A stretch of DNA of 64,000 nucleotides from Variovorax sp. PBS-H4 (GCF_901827205.1 NZ_LR594675.1:2790001-2854000), one strand, 5' to 3'; positions 17,203 to 25,686 are shown, numbered from the stretch's first letter. Made by a program: numbers and translations. Notes: a model not told the origin generated them from the letters alone.

Positions 17203-18179
17203 ACTGGAAATGCCGCATTGCTGCCCAAGCCGTGGCGCTGACCCTGGCCTGCTGCGCTCTCATCCCCGCTGCGCACGCGCAGGCCGTCCCCAAGACCATC
17301 CGCCTCGTGGTGGCCTACCCGACCGGTGGCGTCAGCGACATGATCGCTCGCGCGCTGGCGGACAAGCTGGCCGGGCAGCTGGGCAACACGGTCGTGGTCG
17401 AGAACAAGGCCGGCGCGAGCGGCACCATCGGCATGGACGCGGTCGCCAAGGCCGCGCCCGATGGCGCCACGCTGGGCTTTGCGGCCATCAGCCCGCTGGT
17501 GCTGAACCCGCACCTCGGCAGGTCTCCCTTCGACCCCTTGAAGGACATCGCGCCGGTGGCCAGCGTCATGTACTCGCCGGTGCTGCTGCTGGCGACCGAG
17601 GCCACGGGCACGCGCGATTTCCGCACGCTGCTGGAGGATGCCCGGGCCCGGCCGGGCGCAGTCCGCTGGGCCACGTCGGGCCAGGCCTCGCTGGGCCACA
17701 TCGTGCTGGAGCAGTTGCGCAGCGCGGCGCGGGTGGACATCACCCACGTGCCCTACAAGGGCGGCGCCCAGCAGATGAACGATGCGCTGGGCGGCCAGTT
17801 CGAGATCCTGTCGATCAACGCCGGCCCCGGGGTGGCGTCGCACATCAAATCAGGCAAGCTGCGCCCGCTCGCGGTGGGGGCGCCGGACCGGCTGCAGAGC
17901 CTGCCAAAGGTGCCCACGCTGGCGGAGCTGGGCTTCCCGTCGGCCAACCTCAGTTCCGTGTTCGGCGTGTTCGCGCCGGCCGGAACACCCGCCATCCTGA
18001 TTGCCAAGTACAACGCCGAGATCAACAAGGCGCTCGCCAGCCCCGACCTGCGCGCCCGGCTGTTGGCCACCGACAACGTGCCCACCGGCGGCGGGGCCGA
18101 GGCCTTCGCCGACGAGATCGAGGACGAGTACGCGAGCAACGCGCGCATCGTGAGGGCGGCGGGCATCAAGTCCGACTAG
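17199..18179 (+). CDS. Second Bug/TctC-family periplasmic binding protein
   Basis: 326-residue binding protein of the same family as the gene at 14478 but clearly divergent from it. The signal peptide ends near AAHAQ. The mature N-terminus IRLVVAYPTGGVSDMIARAL and the VVVENKAGASGTIGMDAV stretch are diagnostic; HVPYKGGAQQMNDALGGQ is the conserved ligand-pocket segment and GVFAPAGTPA comes later. It begins with an ATGA overlap on the DUF72 stop, an unusual fusion of a transport receptor into a recombinase operon. No membrane partner is close. The stop is 5 bases from the convergent DUF455 gene. Confidence 0.93.
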   Translation: MNWKCRIAAQAVALTLACCALIPAAHAQAVPKTIRLVVAYPTGGVSDMIARALADKLAGQLGNTVVVENKAGASGTIGMDAVAKAAPDGATLGFAAISPLVLNPHLGRSPFDPLKDIAPVASVMYSPVLLLATEATGTRDFRTLLEDARARPGAVRWATSGQASLGHIVLEQLRSAARVDITHVPYKGGAQQMNDALGGQFEILSINAGPGVASHIKSGKLRPLAVGAPDRLQSLPKVPTLAELGFPSANLSSVFGVFAPAGTPAILIAKYNAEINKALASPDLRARLLATDNVPTGGGAEAFADEIEDEYASNARIVRAAGIKSD

Positions 18180-18184
18180 TCCGG

Positions 18185-18997
18185 TCAACGCGCGCCTGCT
18201 GAGAGCGCGTCCAGTTCTTCCGGGGTGAAGCCCGCATGCGCCCTGGCTTCGAGATTGAAGGGCGGACGCAGGCGCGGCGCCTCGTTGCGGCGGTAGAGCA
18301 CGCGGTAGTGCGCGATCGGGTCGAGGCCCTCTCGTTCGCACAACCAGCGGTACCAGCGGTTGCCAATGGCGACGTGCCCGATCTCGTCGCGCAGGATGAT
18401 GTCCAGGATCTCGCAGGCCTTGATCGCGTCGGGCGTGTTCACGCGCCGCAGCTTGGCCTGGATCAGCGGGGTGGCGTCGAGACCACGCGCCTCCAGCGTG
18501 CGCGGCACCAGCGCCATGCGCGCCAGCGCGTCGTGGCGGGTCTTCTCGCACATGGACCACAAGCCGTCGTGCCCCGTGAAATCGCCGTAGCGCCAGCCCA
18601 TGCTGCGCAGGTGCTCGTGCAGCAGGGTGAAGTGCAGCGCCTCTTCGTCGGCCACGCGCAGCCAGTCGCGGTAGTACGCATCGGGCATGCCGTCGAAGCG
18701 CCAGGCGGCGTCGAGGGCAAGGTTGATGGCGTTGAACTCGATGTGACAGATCGAGTGGATCAGCGCTGCCCGGCCTTCGAGCGTGAAGGGCGAACGCTTT
18801 TCGACCGCCGTGGCTGCCACCCGCAACGGCTGTTCCGGACGGCCGGGAACACCGGCTTCGTCGCCTCCGGTGCGCACTGGCGCGGCGGGCGCCGGATGCA
18901 CCCGCATTTGCGCCGCGGCGGCATGGGTCGCGGCCACCTTCTGCCCGGGATCGGCGAGGCGCAGCGCGGCCAGGGCGTCGAGGCGGGGGTGCTGCAT
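18185..18997 (-). CDS. DUF455 ferritin-like protein
   Basis: 270-residue cytosolic protein of the DUF455 ferritin-like family, predicted to bind a di-iron centre in a four-helix bundle. The metal-ligand pattern is visible: HIEFNAINLALDAAWRF (Glu), RVADEEALHFTLLHEHL (Glu with ExxH) and ILRDEIGHVAIGNRWY (Glu with ExxH). This resembles tRNA hydroxylase MiaE-type folds, but the substrate is not established. An N-terminal 60-residue segment rich in Ala and Pro precedes the bundle. It is divergent from the gamma-carbonic anhydrase gene across 37 bases. Confidence 0.88.
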   Translation of the reverse strand: MQHPRLDALAALRLADPGQKVAATHAAAAQMRVHPAPAAPVRTGGDEAGVPGRPEQPLRVAATAVEKRSPFTLEGRAALIHSICHIEFNAINLALDAAWRFDGMPDAYYRDWLRVADEEALHFTLLHEHLRSMGWRYGDFTGHDGLWSMCEKTRHDALARMALVPRTLEARGLDATPLIQAKLRRVNTPDAIKACEILDIILRDEIGHVAIGNRWYRWLCEREGLDPIAHYRVLYRRNEAPRLRPPFNLEARAHAGFTPEELDALSAGAR

Positions 18998-19034
18998 CCC
19001 TACAATTCTAGTTTTGCACTCAGGAGATCCCGCG

Positions 19035-19559
19035 ATGGCCCTCTACGAACTCGACGGCGTGGCGCCGCAACTGGGGCAGGGCGCTTATGTCGCCGACAGC
19101 GCGCAGGCCATCGGCCGCGTCGTCATGGGCGACAACGCCAGCCTCTGGTTCGGCGCTGTGGCGCGCGGCGACAACGAAGCCCTGACCATCGGCCGCAACA
19201 GCAACATCCAGGACCTCTCGGTGCTGCACTCCGATGCCGGCGTGCCGCTGACCATCGGCGAGAACGTCACGGTCGGCCACCACGTCGTGCTGCACGGCTG
19301 CACCATCGGCGACAACTCGCTGATCGGTATCGGCGCGGTGGTCTTGAATAACGCGAAGATCGGCCGCAACTGCATCGTCGGCGCCGGCAGCGTGGTGACC
19401 GAGGGCAAGGAGTTCCCCGACAACTCGCTCATCATCGGCGCGCCCGCCAAGGTGGTGCGCACGCTCGACGAAGCTGCCGCCGATCGGCTTCGGAAGAGTG
19501 CCGAACACTATGTGGAAAATGCCCGCCGCTTCGCGAAGGGCCTGAAGAAGATCGGCTGA
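19035..19559 (+). CDS. Gamma-class carbonic anhydrase family protein
   Basis: 174-residue left-handed beta-helix protein of the gamma-carbonic anhydrase (YrdA-like) group, usually a zinc-dependent trimer. Hexapeptide repeats run through most of the chain (IGRVVMGDNASLW, IGRNSNIQDLSVLHSD, IGENVTVGHHVVLHGC, IGDNSLIGIGAVVLN). The three zinc His positions fit HSD, GHHV and LHGC. GGAG about 8 bases before the ATG sets the start. Relatives hydrate CO2 weakly or bind acyl-CoA, so activity is uncertain. hslO follows after 21 bases in the same direction. Confidence 0.94.
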   Translation: MALYELDGVAPQLGQGAYVADSAQAIGRVVMGDNASLWFGAVARGDNEALTIGRNSNIQDLSVLHSDAGVPLTIGENVTVGHHVVLHGCTIGDNSLIGIGAVVLNNAKIGRNCIVGAGSVVTEGKEFPDNSLIIGAPAKVVRTLDEAAADRLRKSAEHYVENARRFAKGLKKIG

Positions 19560-19580
19560 ACGCCGATCGGAGAGACTGCC

Positions 19581-20579
19581 TTGAGCGAGTTGCACAAGTT
19601 CCTTTTCGATGGTCTGCCCGTGCGCGGCATGATCGTGCGCCTGACGGACGCCTGGCAGGAAATCCTGTCACGCCGCGCCTCGAACACCGCCACGGGCGCA
19701 TACCCCGCGCCTGCGGCCGAGCTGCTCGGCGAAATGACCGCTGCGGCCACGCTGATGCAGGCCAACATCAAGTTCAACGGCTCGCTGATCCTGCAGATCT
19801 TCGGCGACGGGCCCCTCAAGGTCGTGGTGGCCGAGTCCAAGCCCGACCTCAGCCTTCGCGCTACCGCCAAGGTGGTGGGTGAGCTCGATGCCGATGCGCA
19901 TCTATCCGACATGGTCAACGCGGCCGGCAAGGGCCGCTGTGCGATCACGCTCGATCCCAAGGACAAGCTCCCGGGCCAGCAGCCCTACCAGGGCGTGGTG
20001 CCGCTGGTCGACGCGGAGGGCCGCAAGCTCGAGCGCCTGAGCGATGTGCTGCAGCATTACATGCTGCAGAGCGAACAGCTCGATACCACGCTGGTGCTCG
20101 CCGCGGACGACCAGGTGGCGGCCGGGCTGTTGATCCAGCGTCTTCCCGTCAAGGGCGACGCCAATCTCGAAGGCACCGGGCGCGGCGCGAGCGATCCCAT
20201 CAGCGTCGACCAGATCGGCCACAACGAGGACTACAACCGCATCGCCATCCTCGCCGCGAGCCTCACGCGCGACGAACTGCTCACGCTGGATGTCGAAACC
20301 ATCCTGCGCCGCCTGTTCTGGGAAGAGAAGCTGCTGCGCTTCGAGCCGCAGACCGGCATGCTGGGTCCGCACTTCGCCTGCACCTGCGGGCGCGAGCGTG
20401 TGGCGCAGATGATCCGCGGGCTCGGCCTGGAGGAGGCGGAGTCCATCCTCGTGGAGCGGGGCGACATCGAGGTAGGCTGCGATTTCTGCGGCAAACAATA
20501 TCGCTTCGATGCAGTCGATACGGCCCAGATCTTCACCGCGCCGGGCGATCAGTTGCCGGCCAGCCCGGTGATGCAGTAA
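19581..20579 (+). CDS. hslO: Redox-regulated chaperone Hsp33
   Basis: 332-residue Hsp33, a cytosolic holdase activated by oxidation that protects proteins from aggregation under oxidative and heat stress. The C-terminal redox switch is present as FACTCGRERVAQMI (CxC) and VGCDFCGKQYRFD (CxxC), the four zinc Cys that form disulfides on activation. The N-terminal domain shows FDGLPVRGMIVRLTDAWQ and TAAATLMQANIKFNGSL. The start is TTG with GGAGAG 7 bases ahead; no better ATG exists upstream. It pairs with the carbonic anhydrase gene as a short operon and converges with a secreted-protein gene 7 bases away. Confidence 0.96.
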   Translation: MSELHKFLFDGLPVRGMIVRLTDAWQEILSRRASNTATGAYPAPAAELLGEMTAAATLMQANIKFNGSLILQIFGDGPLKVVVAESKPDLSLRATAKVVGELDADAHLSDMVNAAGKGRCAITLDPKDKLPGQQPYQGVVPLVDAEGRKLERLSDVLQHYMLQSEQLDTTLVLAADDQVAAGLLIQRLPVKGDANLEGTGRGASDPISVDQIGHNEDYNRIAILAASLTRDELLTLDVETILRRLFWEEKLLRFEPQTGMLGPHFACTCGRERVAQMIRGLGLEEAESILVERGDIEVGCDFCGKQYRFDAVDTAQIFTAPGDQLPASPVMQ

Positions 20580-20586
20580 GGCGCCT

Positions 20587-21561
20587 TCAGCGCGGGCCGG
20601 TCTCGAAGCTTCCGAAGCGGATGTCCGGTGCGGTGGTGTTGTGGCGCGAAGGAATGCTGCGGCCGAAGCGCACGTCGGTGGCGTCGAGCGTGCTGATCTC
20701 GGGCAGCGGCTTGCGCTGCTCAGCGCCGTCCGGCGTGGCGCGCCATGCCACCTCGCTCATGTCGGCGTTGTCCGGTGCCACGTACATCGAGCGCAGCACG
20801 GCGAAGCGCGGCCCCTGGCCGCGGCCCGGCTTCATGGCCACGTCGAGCGTGGTGCGCGCCTCGCTGATCTCGCGCACGCCGACCTTGGCCTCGCCGCCGT
20901 TTGCGAACCGGAGCCTGAAGGCGAGCGGGCGGCTCTCGATCACGATCGATGCGATGCGCGCCATCGGCCGGCCTGCCTGCTCGATCGGGCCCATCACGAA
21001 GGAGGAGCCGTACACGCCATCGCCGAAGCGGGCCGGCGGCAGCGGCTTGATGCGCCAGTAGCCGTCGGACGGGTACATCACCAGTGCCTCCAGCGACCTG
21101 GTGCCGGTCTTGGCGAAGACCTGGATCATGTGGAAGCCGCGATCGGAGCGGCTGTCCACGCGGACCGGCACCTGCTCGGATCGCCAGAAGGAGGGGAGCG
21201 TGATGCCCACGATCTGCCATCGCGGACCGTCGTGCAGCACCACGCGCCGCTCCTTGAAGCTGAAGCGCGGATCGGTCGGGTGCGCACTGCCGTCGAAGTT
21301 GCAGCCCGAGAAATCGGGTGCCGTGCGGTCCTGCTCGATCGTGGCGAGGTAAGCGGGCGGCAGCGCCTCCACGCGAAAGCGGCGAATGCCGGCACCGTCC
21401 AGGTTGAGGGACACGTTGTCTTCTTCGGCGCAGGCGGTTGCATGCGTGTCGTTGCTGACCGTGGCTCGCGCCGGCGCTGCCGAGGCCGTGGCGCAGGCGA
21501 GGAGGCTGCAGAGGGCCAGCAGCGTGGCGGTGTGGCGTGTGAGGAGGCGTGTGCGGTGCAT
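20587..21561 (-). CDS. Secreted protein of unknown function, 324 residues
   Basis: Exported protein with a signal peptide (MHRTRLLTRHTATLLALCSL) and probable cleavage near ASA, leaving about 300 residues with no membrane segment. It looks beta-rich and has two Cys in the mature part (TACAEED and SGCNFDG) that could form a disulfide. I do not recognise a family. The ATG at 21561 has AGGA 7 bases ahead and is preferred over an in-frame ATG at 21585. Its 79-base upstream gap leads to arnD on the same strand, so it may be read from the end of the arn operon; no terminator is evident between them. Confidence 0.78.
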   Translation of the reverse strand: MHRTRLLTRHTATLLALCSLLACATASAAPARATVSNDTHATACAEEDNVSLNLDGAGIRRFRVEALPPAYLATIEQDRTAPDFSGCNFDGSAHPTDPRFSFKERRVVLHDGPRWQIVGITLPSFWRSEQVPVRVDSRSDRGFHMIQVFAKTGTRSLEALVMYPSDGYWRIKPLPPARFGDGVYGSSFVMGPIEQAGRPMARIASIVIESRPLAFRLRFANGGEAKVGVREISEARTTLDVAMKPGRGQGPRFAVLRSMYVAPDNADMSEVAWRATPDGAEQRKPLPEISTLDATDVRFGRSIPSRHNTTAPDIRFGSFETGPR

Positions 21562-21640
21562 TCGATGTCCTGTCGTTGGTGACATCGTGACATGATGCCG
21601 CGCGCGTGCCGCGCCATGAAGGCGGCCCTCCGTCTGCGCC

Positions 21641-22561
21641 TCAGCGCGCCAGCGGCTGCCAGGCTTTGCCCTGCACCGCCAGCAGGCCGGACCGCCCGGG
21701 CACGCTGCCGAGCGCGATGCGATGCCGCGGCAGAACCGTGTGCGCCGTGCCTTCGTGCAGATTCCCCAGTGCGACGAGGCTGTGCCCCTGCGCCTGCCAG
21801 CCGGCGATCAGGCGCTCCAGTACCGGGCGCAGCTTCTGCCCTTCGAGCTCGGCATGAAGGGTGTAGACCTGGTCCTGCGCGATCTGCTCGGTCAGCCCCA
21901 GCAGATGCCGGTCGACGTTGCCCGCGTCGAGGCCGTCCAGGCCGATGAGTTCGTCCAGCGTCGGCAGGGTGGTGGGGTACTGCGGCGGGCCGAGGATGGT
22001 GCCGTCGTCCGCCACCGGCACGAAAGGATGGGTGCCGCGCGTGTCGGAGGCGAACTCGATGCGCAGCTCCGCCTCGGCCCGCGCCGCTGCCGCGTTGAAC
22101 TGCCAGCCCGCGGCACCATGCACCCGGGCCGGCGCGCCGAACAACTCGGCATGGCGATCCAGCGCGCGTCGCATCTCGCGCTCGGCCCAGGCGCCGTCCT
22201 TGCTCAGAAGTCCGTCCTGCCAGCGCACGTGGTCCCAGCAGTGCACGCCGACCTCGAAGCCGGCGTCGCGCACGCCGCGCAGCGTGGCGGCCTCGCGCCG
22301 GCCGATGTCCGGCCCGGGCAGCAGCACGCCGTGCAGCAGGGTGCGCACGCCGTAGTGCTCGACCACCGAGGTGCGCGCCACCTTGCCGATGAAGCCGGGA
22401 CGCAGCACGCGCAGGACGGCACGGCCGGTATGGTCCGGCCCCAGGCTGAAGAGAAAGCTCGCGCCGCAGCGGCGGGCGCTCAACAGGCGTACCAGGGCGG
22501 GCACACCCTCGCGGGTGCCGCGCCAGGTGTCGACGTCGACCTTCAGTGCGATGCGCGCCAT
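21641..22561 (-). CDS. arnD: 4-deoxy-4-formamido-L-arabinose-phosphoundecaprenol deformylase ArnD
   Basis: 306-residue NodB-type polysaccharide deacetylase that removes the formyl group from undecaprenyl-phosphate-Ara4FN, making the step irreversible before export. Family features are the N-terminal ALKVDVDTWRGTREGVP (catalytic and metal Asp region), FLFSLGPDHTGRA, the VGVHCWDHVRWQD motif (metal His), and SDTRGTHPFVPV. It is the last gene of the arn operon on this strand, beginning 36 bases after the decarboxylase stop. A strong inverted repeat ends 5 bases before the ATG. It acts at the cytoplasmic face of the inner membrane. Confidence 0.95.
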   Translation of the reverse strand: MARIALKVDVDTWRGTREGVPALVRLLSARRCGASFLFSLGPDHTGRAVLRVLRPGFIGKVARTSVVEHYGVRTLLHGVLLPGPDIGRREAATLRGVRDAGFEVGVHCWDHVRWQDGLLSKDGAWAEREMRRALDRHAELFGAPARVHGAAGWQFNAAAARAEAELRIEFASDTRGTHPFVPVADDGTILGPPQYPTTLPTLDELIGLDGLDAGNVDRHLLGLTEQIAQDQVYTLHAELEGQKLRPVLERLIAGWQAQGHSLVALGNLHEGTAHTVLPRHRIALGSVPGRSGLLAVQGKAWQPLAR

Positions 22562-22566
22562 CGCTC

Positions 22567-22598
22567 AGAAGCTATGAATGGATTCGTTCATAGCTTCT
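22567..22598 (-). promoter_or_regulatory. Intercistronic hairpin ahead of arnD
   Basis: Perfect inverted repeat of 12 bases, AGAAGCTATGAA (22567-22578) and TTCATAGCTTCT (22587-22598), with an 8-base loop. It fills the gap between the decarboxylase stop and the arnD start, ending 5 bases from the ATG. In RNA it would fold over the arnD initiation region. There is no T-tract, so it is not a standard terminator. Control of arnD translation or mRNA processing is inference. Confidence 0.75.
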
Positions 22599-23641
22599 CA
22601 TGCTGCCAGGTCGGCGGCAGCGGCGGCGTGATCGCGGTAGTACGCGAACATCTCGCGCAGTGCCTCCTGCATCCCGACCTGGGGCCGCCAGTCCAGGTCG
22701 GCCATGGTGGCGCGGATGTCGGGCACGCGGTGCAGCACGTCCTGGTAGCCGTTGCCGTAGTAGTCCGCCGAGGCGACATCGACCAGTTCCACCGAGGCTG
22801 CGGCCTCCTGGTATTCGGGCAGGGTCTTTGCCAGGTCCAGCATCATCGCGGCGAGCGAACGGATCGAGTGGTTGTTCTGCGGGTTGCCGATGTTGTAGAT
22901 CTTGCCGTCGGCGATGCCGCCCTCGTTCGCGATGATCTTCACCAGCGCCGAGATGCCGTCGTCGACGTAGGTGAAGGCGCGCTGCTGCTGGCCGCCATCG
23001 ACCAGCCGGATCGGCTCCCCGCGCACGATGTGGCCGAGGAACTGGGTCAGCACGCGGCTCGATCCTTCCTTGGGCGAATGGATGCTGTCGAGGCCAGGTC
23101 CGATCCAGTTGAAGGGCCGGAACAACGTGTAGCGCAGGCCCTCCTGCTGGCCATAGGCGTGGATGACCCGGTCCATCAGCTGCTTGGCGCAGGCATAGAT
23201 CCAGCGCGGCTTGTTGATCGGGCCGTAGACCAGGTGGGAGGTCTCGGGATCGAATTGTTCATCGGTGCACATGCCGTACACCTCGCTGGTCGAAGGAAAG
23301 ACCACCCGCTTGTGATAGCGCAGGCATTGCCGAACGATCGGGAGGTTGGCCTCGAAGTCGAGTTCGAACACGCGCAGCGGCTCGCGCACGTAGATGGCGG
23401 GCGTCGCGATCGCGACCAGCGGAAGCACCACGTCGCATTTCTTCACGTGGTATTCGATCCACTCCTTGTTGATGGTGATGTCGCCCTCGAAGAAGTGGAA
23501 GCGCGGATTCGACAGCCAAGGGGCGACGCGGTCCGACAGCATGTCCATGCCGTGCACGTGCCAGTCGGTGCGCTCCATGATGTGCCGCATCAGGTGGTGG
23601 CCGATGAAGCCGTTGACGCCGAGGATGAGGACTTTGAGCAT
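22598..23641 (-). CDS. arnA: UDP-glucuronic acid decarboxylase, ArnA C-terminal-domain type, stand-alone
   Basis: 347-residue extended SDR enzyme matching the C-terminal half of E. coli ArnA, which oxidises UDP-glucuronate and decarboxylates it to UDP-4-keto-pentose for ArnB. The NAD-binding motif is GVNGFIGHHL near the N-terminus. The active site is FPSTSEVYGMC (Ser/Glu) and the YxxxK of WIYACAKQL; RPFNWIGPGLD and the RAFTYVDDGI segment with its conserved Arg follow. In enterics this domain is fused behind the formyltransferase; here it is a separate gene 34 bases after that one, with its own ATG at 23641. It needs UDP-glucuronate from a Ugd enzyme not present in the window. Confidence 0.95.
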   Translation of the reverse strand: MLKVLILGVNGFIGHHLMRHIMERTDWHVHGMDMLSDRVAPWLSNPRFHFFEGDITINKEWIEYHVKKCDVVLPLVAIATPAIYVREPLRVFELDFEANLPIVRQCLRYHKRVVFPSTSEVYGMCTDEQFDPETSHLVYGPINKPRWIYACAKQLMDRVIHAYGQQEGLRYTLFRPFNWIGPGLDSIHSPKEGSSRVLTQFLGHIVRGEPIRLVDGGQQQRAFTYVDDGISALVKIIANEGGIADGKIYNIGNPQNNHSIRSLAAMMLDLAKTLPEYQEAAASVELVDVASADYYGNGYQDVLHRVPDIRATMADLDWRPQVGMQEALREMFAYYRDHAAAAADLAA

Positions 23642-23675
23642 GGCGGTGGTCGTGGTGCGGGAGAAGAGGATGGGG

Positions 23676-24629
23676 TCAGGCGTCGGCTGCAAGCCAGCCG
23701 CCGGCGTGAAGGGCCTCGAAGCCGCGGGCGTCCAGCGGCCGGGTGCTGCCCTCGCCGCGGGCAGCGAGCACCTGCAGGGCACTGCCGTCGGCCGCGATCA
23801 GCCAGAGCATGGCGCCGTCGCTCAGCAGCCTCAGCCCGGTCCCGGGTGCGCCGGCCGGCGCCTCGGCGGGCCGCGTGCGTTCGATAAAGACACGCAGGCC
23901 GCGCAGGTGCAGGAACGCGCAGGGATACGGCGGCGCCAGCGCGCGCACCAGGTTGTGAATCTCGCGTGCGCTCGCATGGGCGGGAATGCGGCCATCCTCC
24001 GGCCGGCGCCCGCCGAAGTAGCCGCCCTGCGACAGGTCCTGGGGCCGCTCGGCCGCGCTGCCTGCCAGCAGCCCGGGCAAGCTGCGCGCGAGCACGATCT
24101 CGGCCGCCACGGTCACCTTGCCGAATACCTCGTGCGCCGTGTCGTCTGACAGGATGGGCACCGCGAACTGGTCGACGATCGGGCCGTTGTCAGGCTTCTC
24201 GTTCATCCGGTGCAGGGTGGCGCCGGTCTCGCGCTCGCCGTGGATCACGGCCCAGTTGACCGGCGCACGGCCCCGGTAGTGCGGCAGCAGCGAGCCGTGC
24301 ATGTTGTAGGCACCGCGCCGCGGCAGTTGCAGCCAATCGGGCTTCAGCATCTGCCGGTAGTAGAAGGAAAACAGGAAGTCCGGCTCGGCCTCGCGCGCGG
24401 CAGCCAGCAAGGCCGGCTCGTGCGGGTCCGCAGGCGTGACGCAGCGCAGGCCATGCTCGGCCGCCGTGCTGGCCACGCTCCGGAACCAGATCGTTTCGCC
24501 CGCGGCGTCGGCGTGGGTGACGACCAGCGGGACCTCCACGCCCGCATCGAGCAGCACGCGCAGGCAGCGCACGCCCACGTCGTGGTAGGCGAAGACGATG
24601 GCGCGCGGCGCTCGCGCTGCGCCGGTCAC
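23676..24629 (-). CDS. arnA: UDP-L-Ara4N formyltransferase, ArnA N-terminal-domain type, stand-alone
   Basis: About 317-residue formyltransferase using 10-formyl-tetrahydrofolate to N-formylate UDP-Ara4N before transfer to undecaprenyl phosphate. The catalytic set is intact: the Asn and His of YNMHGSLLPHYRGRAPVNW and the Asp of NEKPDNGPIVDQ. The C-terminal part resembles the methionyl-tRNA formyltransferase barrel. The GTG at 24629 is favoured because GAAGG lies 7 bases ahead. An in-frame ATG at 24689 would add 20 residues encoded by a dispersed repeat and overlaps the arnC stop as ATGA. With the downstream decarboxylase gene it does the work of the single ArnA of enterics. Confidence 0.92.
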   Translation of the reverse strand: MTGAARAPRAIVFAYHDVGVRCLRVLLDAGVEVPLVVTHADAAGETIWFRSVASTAAEHGLRCVTPADPHEPALLAAAREAEPDFLFSFYYRQMLKPDWLQLPRRGAYNMHGSLLPHYRGRAPVNWAVIHGERETGATLHRMNEKPDNGPIVDQFAVPILSDDTAHEVFGKVTVAAEIVLARSLPGLLAGSAAERPQDLSQGGYFGGRRPEDGRIPAHASAREIHNLVRALAPPYPCAFLHLRGLRVFIERTRPAEAPAGAPGTGLRLLSDGAMLWLIAADGSALQVLAARGEGSTRPLDARGFEALHAGGWLAADA

Positions 24630-24689
24630 TCGCGTACCTTCGCCTTCGGCTGCGGTGCCATTCGCTTTCGGAGCGGCCGTGCGGCTCAT
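24630..24689 (-). repeat. Intercistronic dispersed repeat, copy 2 (arnC to formyltransferase gene)
   Basis: Sixty bases on the minus strand running from ATGAGCCGCACGGCCGCTCC to GAAGGTACGCGA, ending exactly at the GTG start of the formyltransferase gene. Its first ATGA contains the arnC stop TGA. It matches copy 1 at nearly every position apart from a 6-base insert near the end. Confidence 0.82.
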
Positions 24690-25675
24690 CGCTTGCGCTC
24701 CAGGATCGCGCTGATCTGGTAGCGCGGCCGTGCCCGCACTTCTTCGTAGATGCGGCCGATGTATTCGCCCAGCAGCCCGATGCCGAACAGCGCCAGCCCG
24801 GCCAGCAGGAACAGCAGCGCGAACAAGGTGAACACGCCGCCTTCTTCTGGCCCGATCAGCAGGCGCCGCGCGAGCAGCAGCACGAAGAGCGCGCCGGAGA
24901 GCAGCGAGACGACGATGCCCAGCATCGAGAAGGCCTGGAGGGGCAACACCGAGAAGCCGGTGACCAGGTCGAAGTTCAGTCGGATCAGTCGGTAGAGCGA
25001 GTACTTGGATTCGCCGGCATGGCGGGCCTCATGGCCGACCACCACCTCGACCGGGCTCTTCGCGAACTGGTAGGCCAGCGCGGGGATGAAGGTGTTCATC
25101 TCGTTGCACTGATTGATCAGCTGCACGATCTCCCGACTGTAGGCGCGCATCATGCAGCCGTGGTCCGTCATCACGATGCCGGTGAGGCGGTGGCGCAGGC
25201 TGTTCATCGCGCGCGAGGCCCAGCGACGCCAGGCGGCATCCTGCCGGTTGCGGCGGATCGAGCCCACGTAGTCGTGCCCCGCGTCCATCGCTTCGACCAG
25301 CAGCCCGATGTCCTCCGGCGGGTTCTGCAGGTCGGCGTCGAGCGTGACCACGCGGGCGCCGCGGCAGTGCTCGAAGCCCGCAAGGATGGCGCGGTGCTGG
25401 CCGAAGTTGCCGTCCAGCAGGATCACCCGGGTGACGTCGGAACGGCGCTCGAACTGCGCGGCCAGCAGTGCGGCCGAGCGGTCGCGGCTGCCGTCGTCGA
25501 TGAAGACGATCTCGTAGTCGAGTGCCAGCGCGTCGAGTGCCGGGTAGAGCCGTTCGAAGAGTGCGGCCAGCCCGGGCTCTTCGTTGTAGACCGGGATCAC
25601 GACGCTGAGCGCCAGTCCTTGCGACCGGTCGTGCACCGCGGCGCTCGCGAGAGAGGGGGCGTCGTTCATCTTCAT
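24686..25675 (-). CDS. arnC: Undecaprenyl-phosphate Ara4FN transferase ArnC
   Basis: 329-residue GT2-type glycosyltransferase that moves 4-formamido-arabinose from UDP to undecaprenyl phosphate. The catalytic domain shows VVIPVYNEEPGL, VFIDDGSRDRS and the LDADLQNPPEDI motif. Two hydrophobic segments near residues 240-265 and 275-300 place the C-terminus in the inner membrane, as in ArnC and DPM1-like relatives. The open frame extends far upstream, but the ATG at 25675, 11 bases after the arnB stop, gives the family length; 25669 is also possible. The stop sits within the ATGA that begins the next repeat element. Confidence 0.95.
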   Translation of the reverse strand: MKMNDAPSLASAAVHDRSQGLALSVVIPVYNEEPGLAALFERLYPALDALALDYEIVFIDDGSRDRSAALLAAQFERRSDVTRVILLDGNFGQHRAILAGFEHCRGARVVTLDADLQNPPEDIGLLVEAMDAGHDYVGSIRRNRQDAAWRRWASRAMNSLRHRLTGIVMTDHGCMMRAYSREIVQLINQCNEMNTFIPALAYQFAKSPVEVVVGHEARHAGESKYSLYRLIRLNFDLVTGFSVLPLQAFSMLGIVVSLLSGALFVLLLARRLLIGPEEGGVFTLFALLFLLAGLALFGIGLLGEYIGRIYEEVRARPRYQISAILERKR

Positions 25676-25686
25676 CAGAACCGTGT

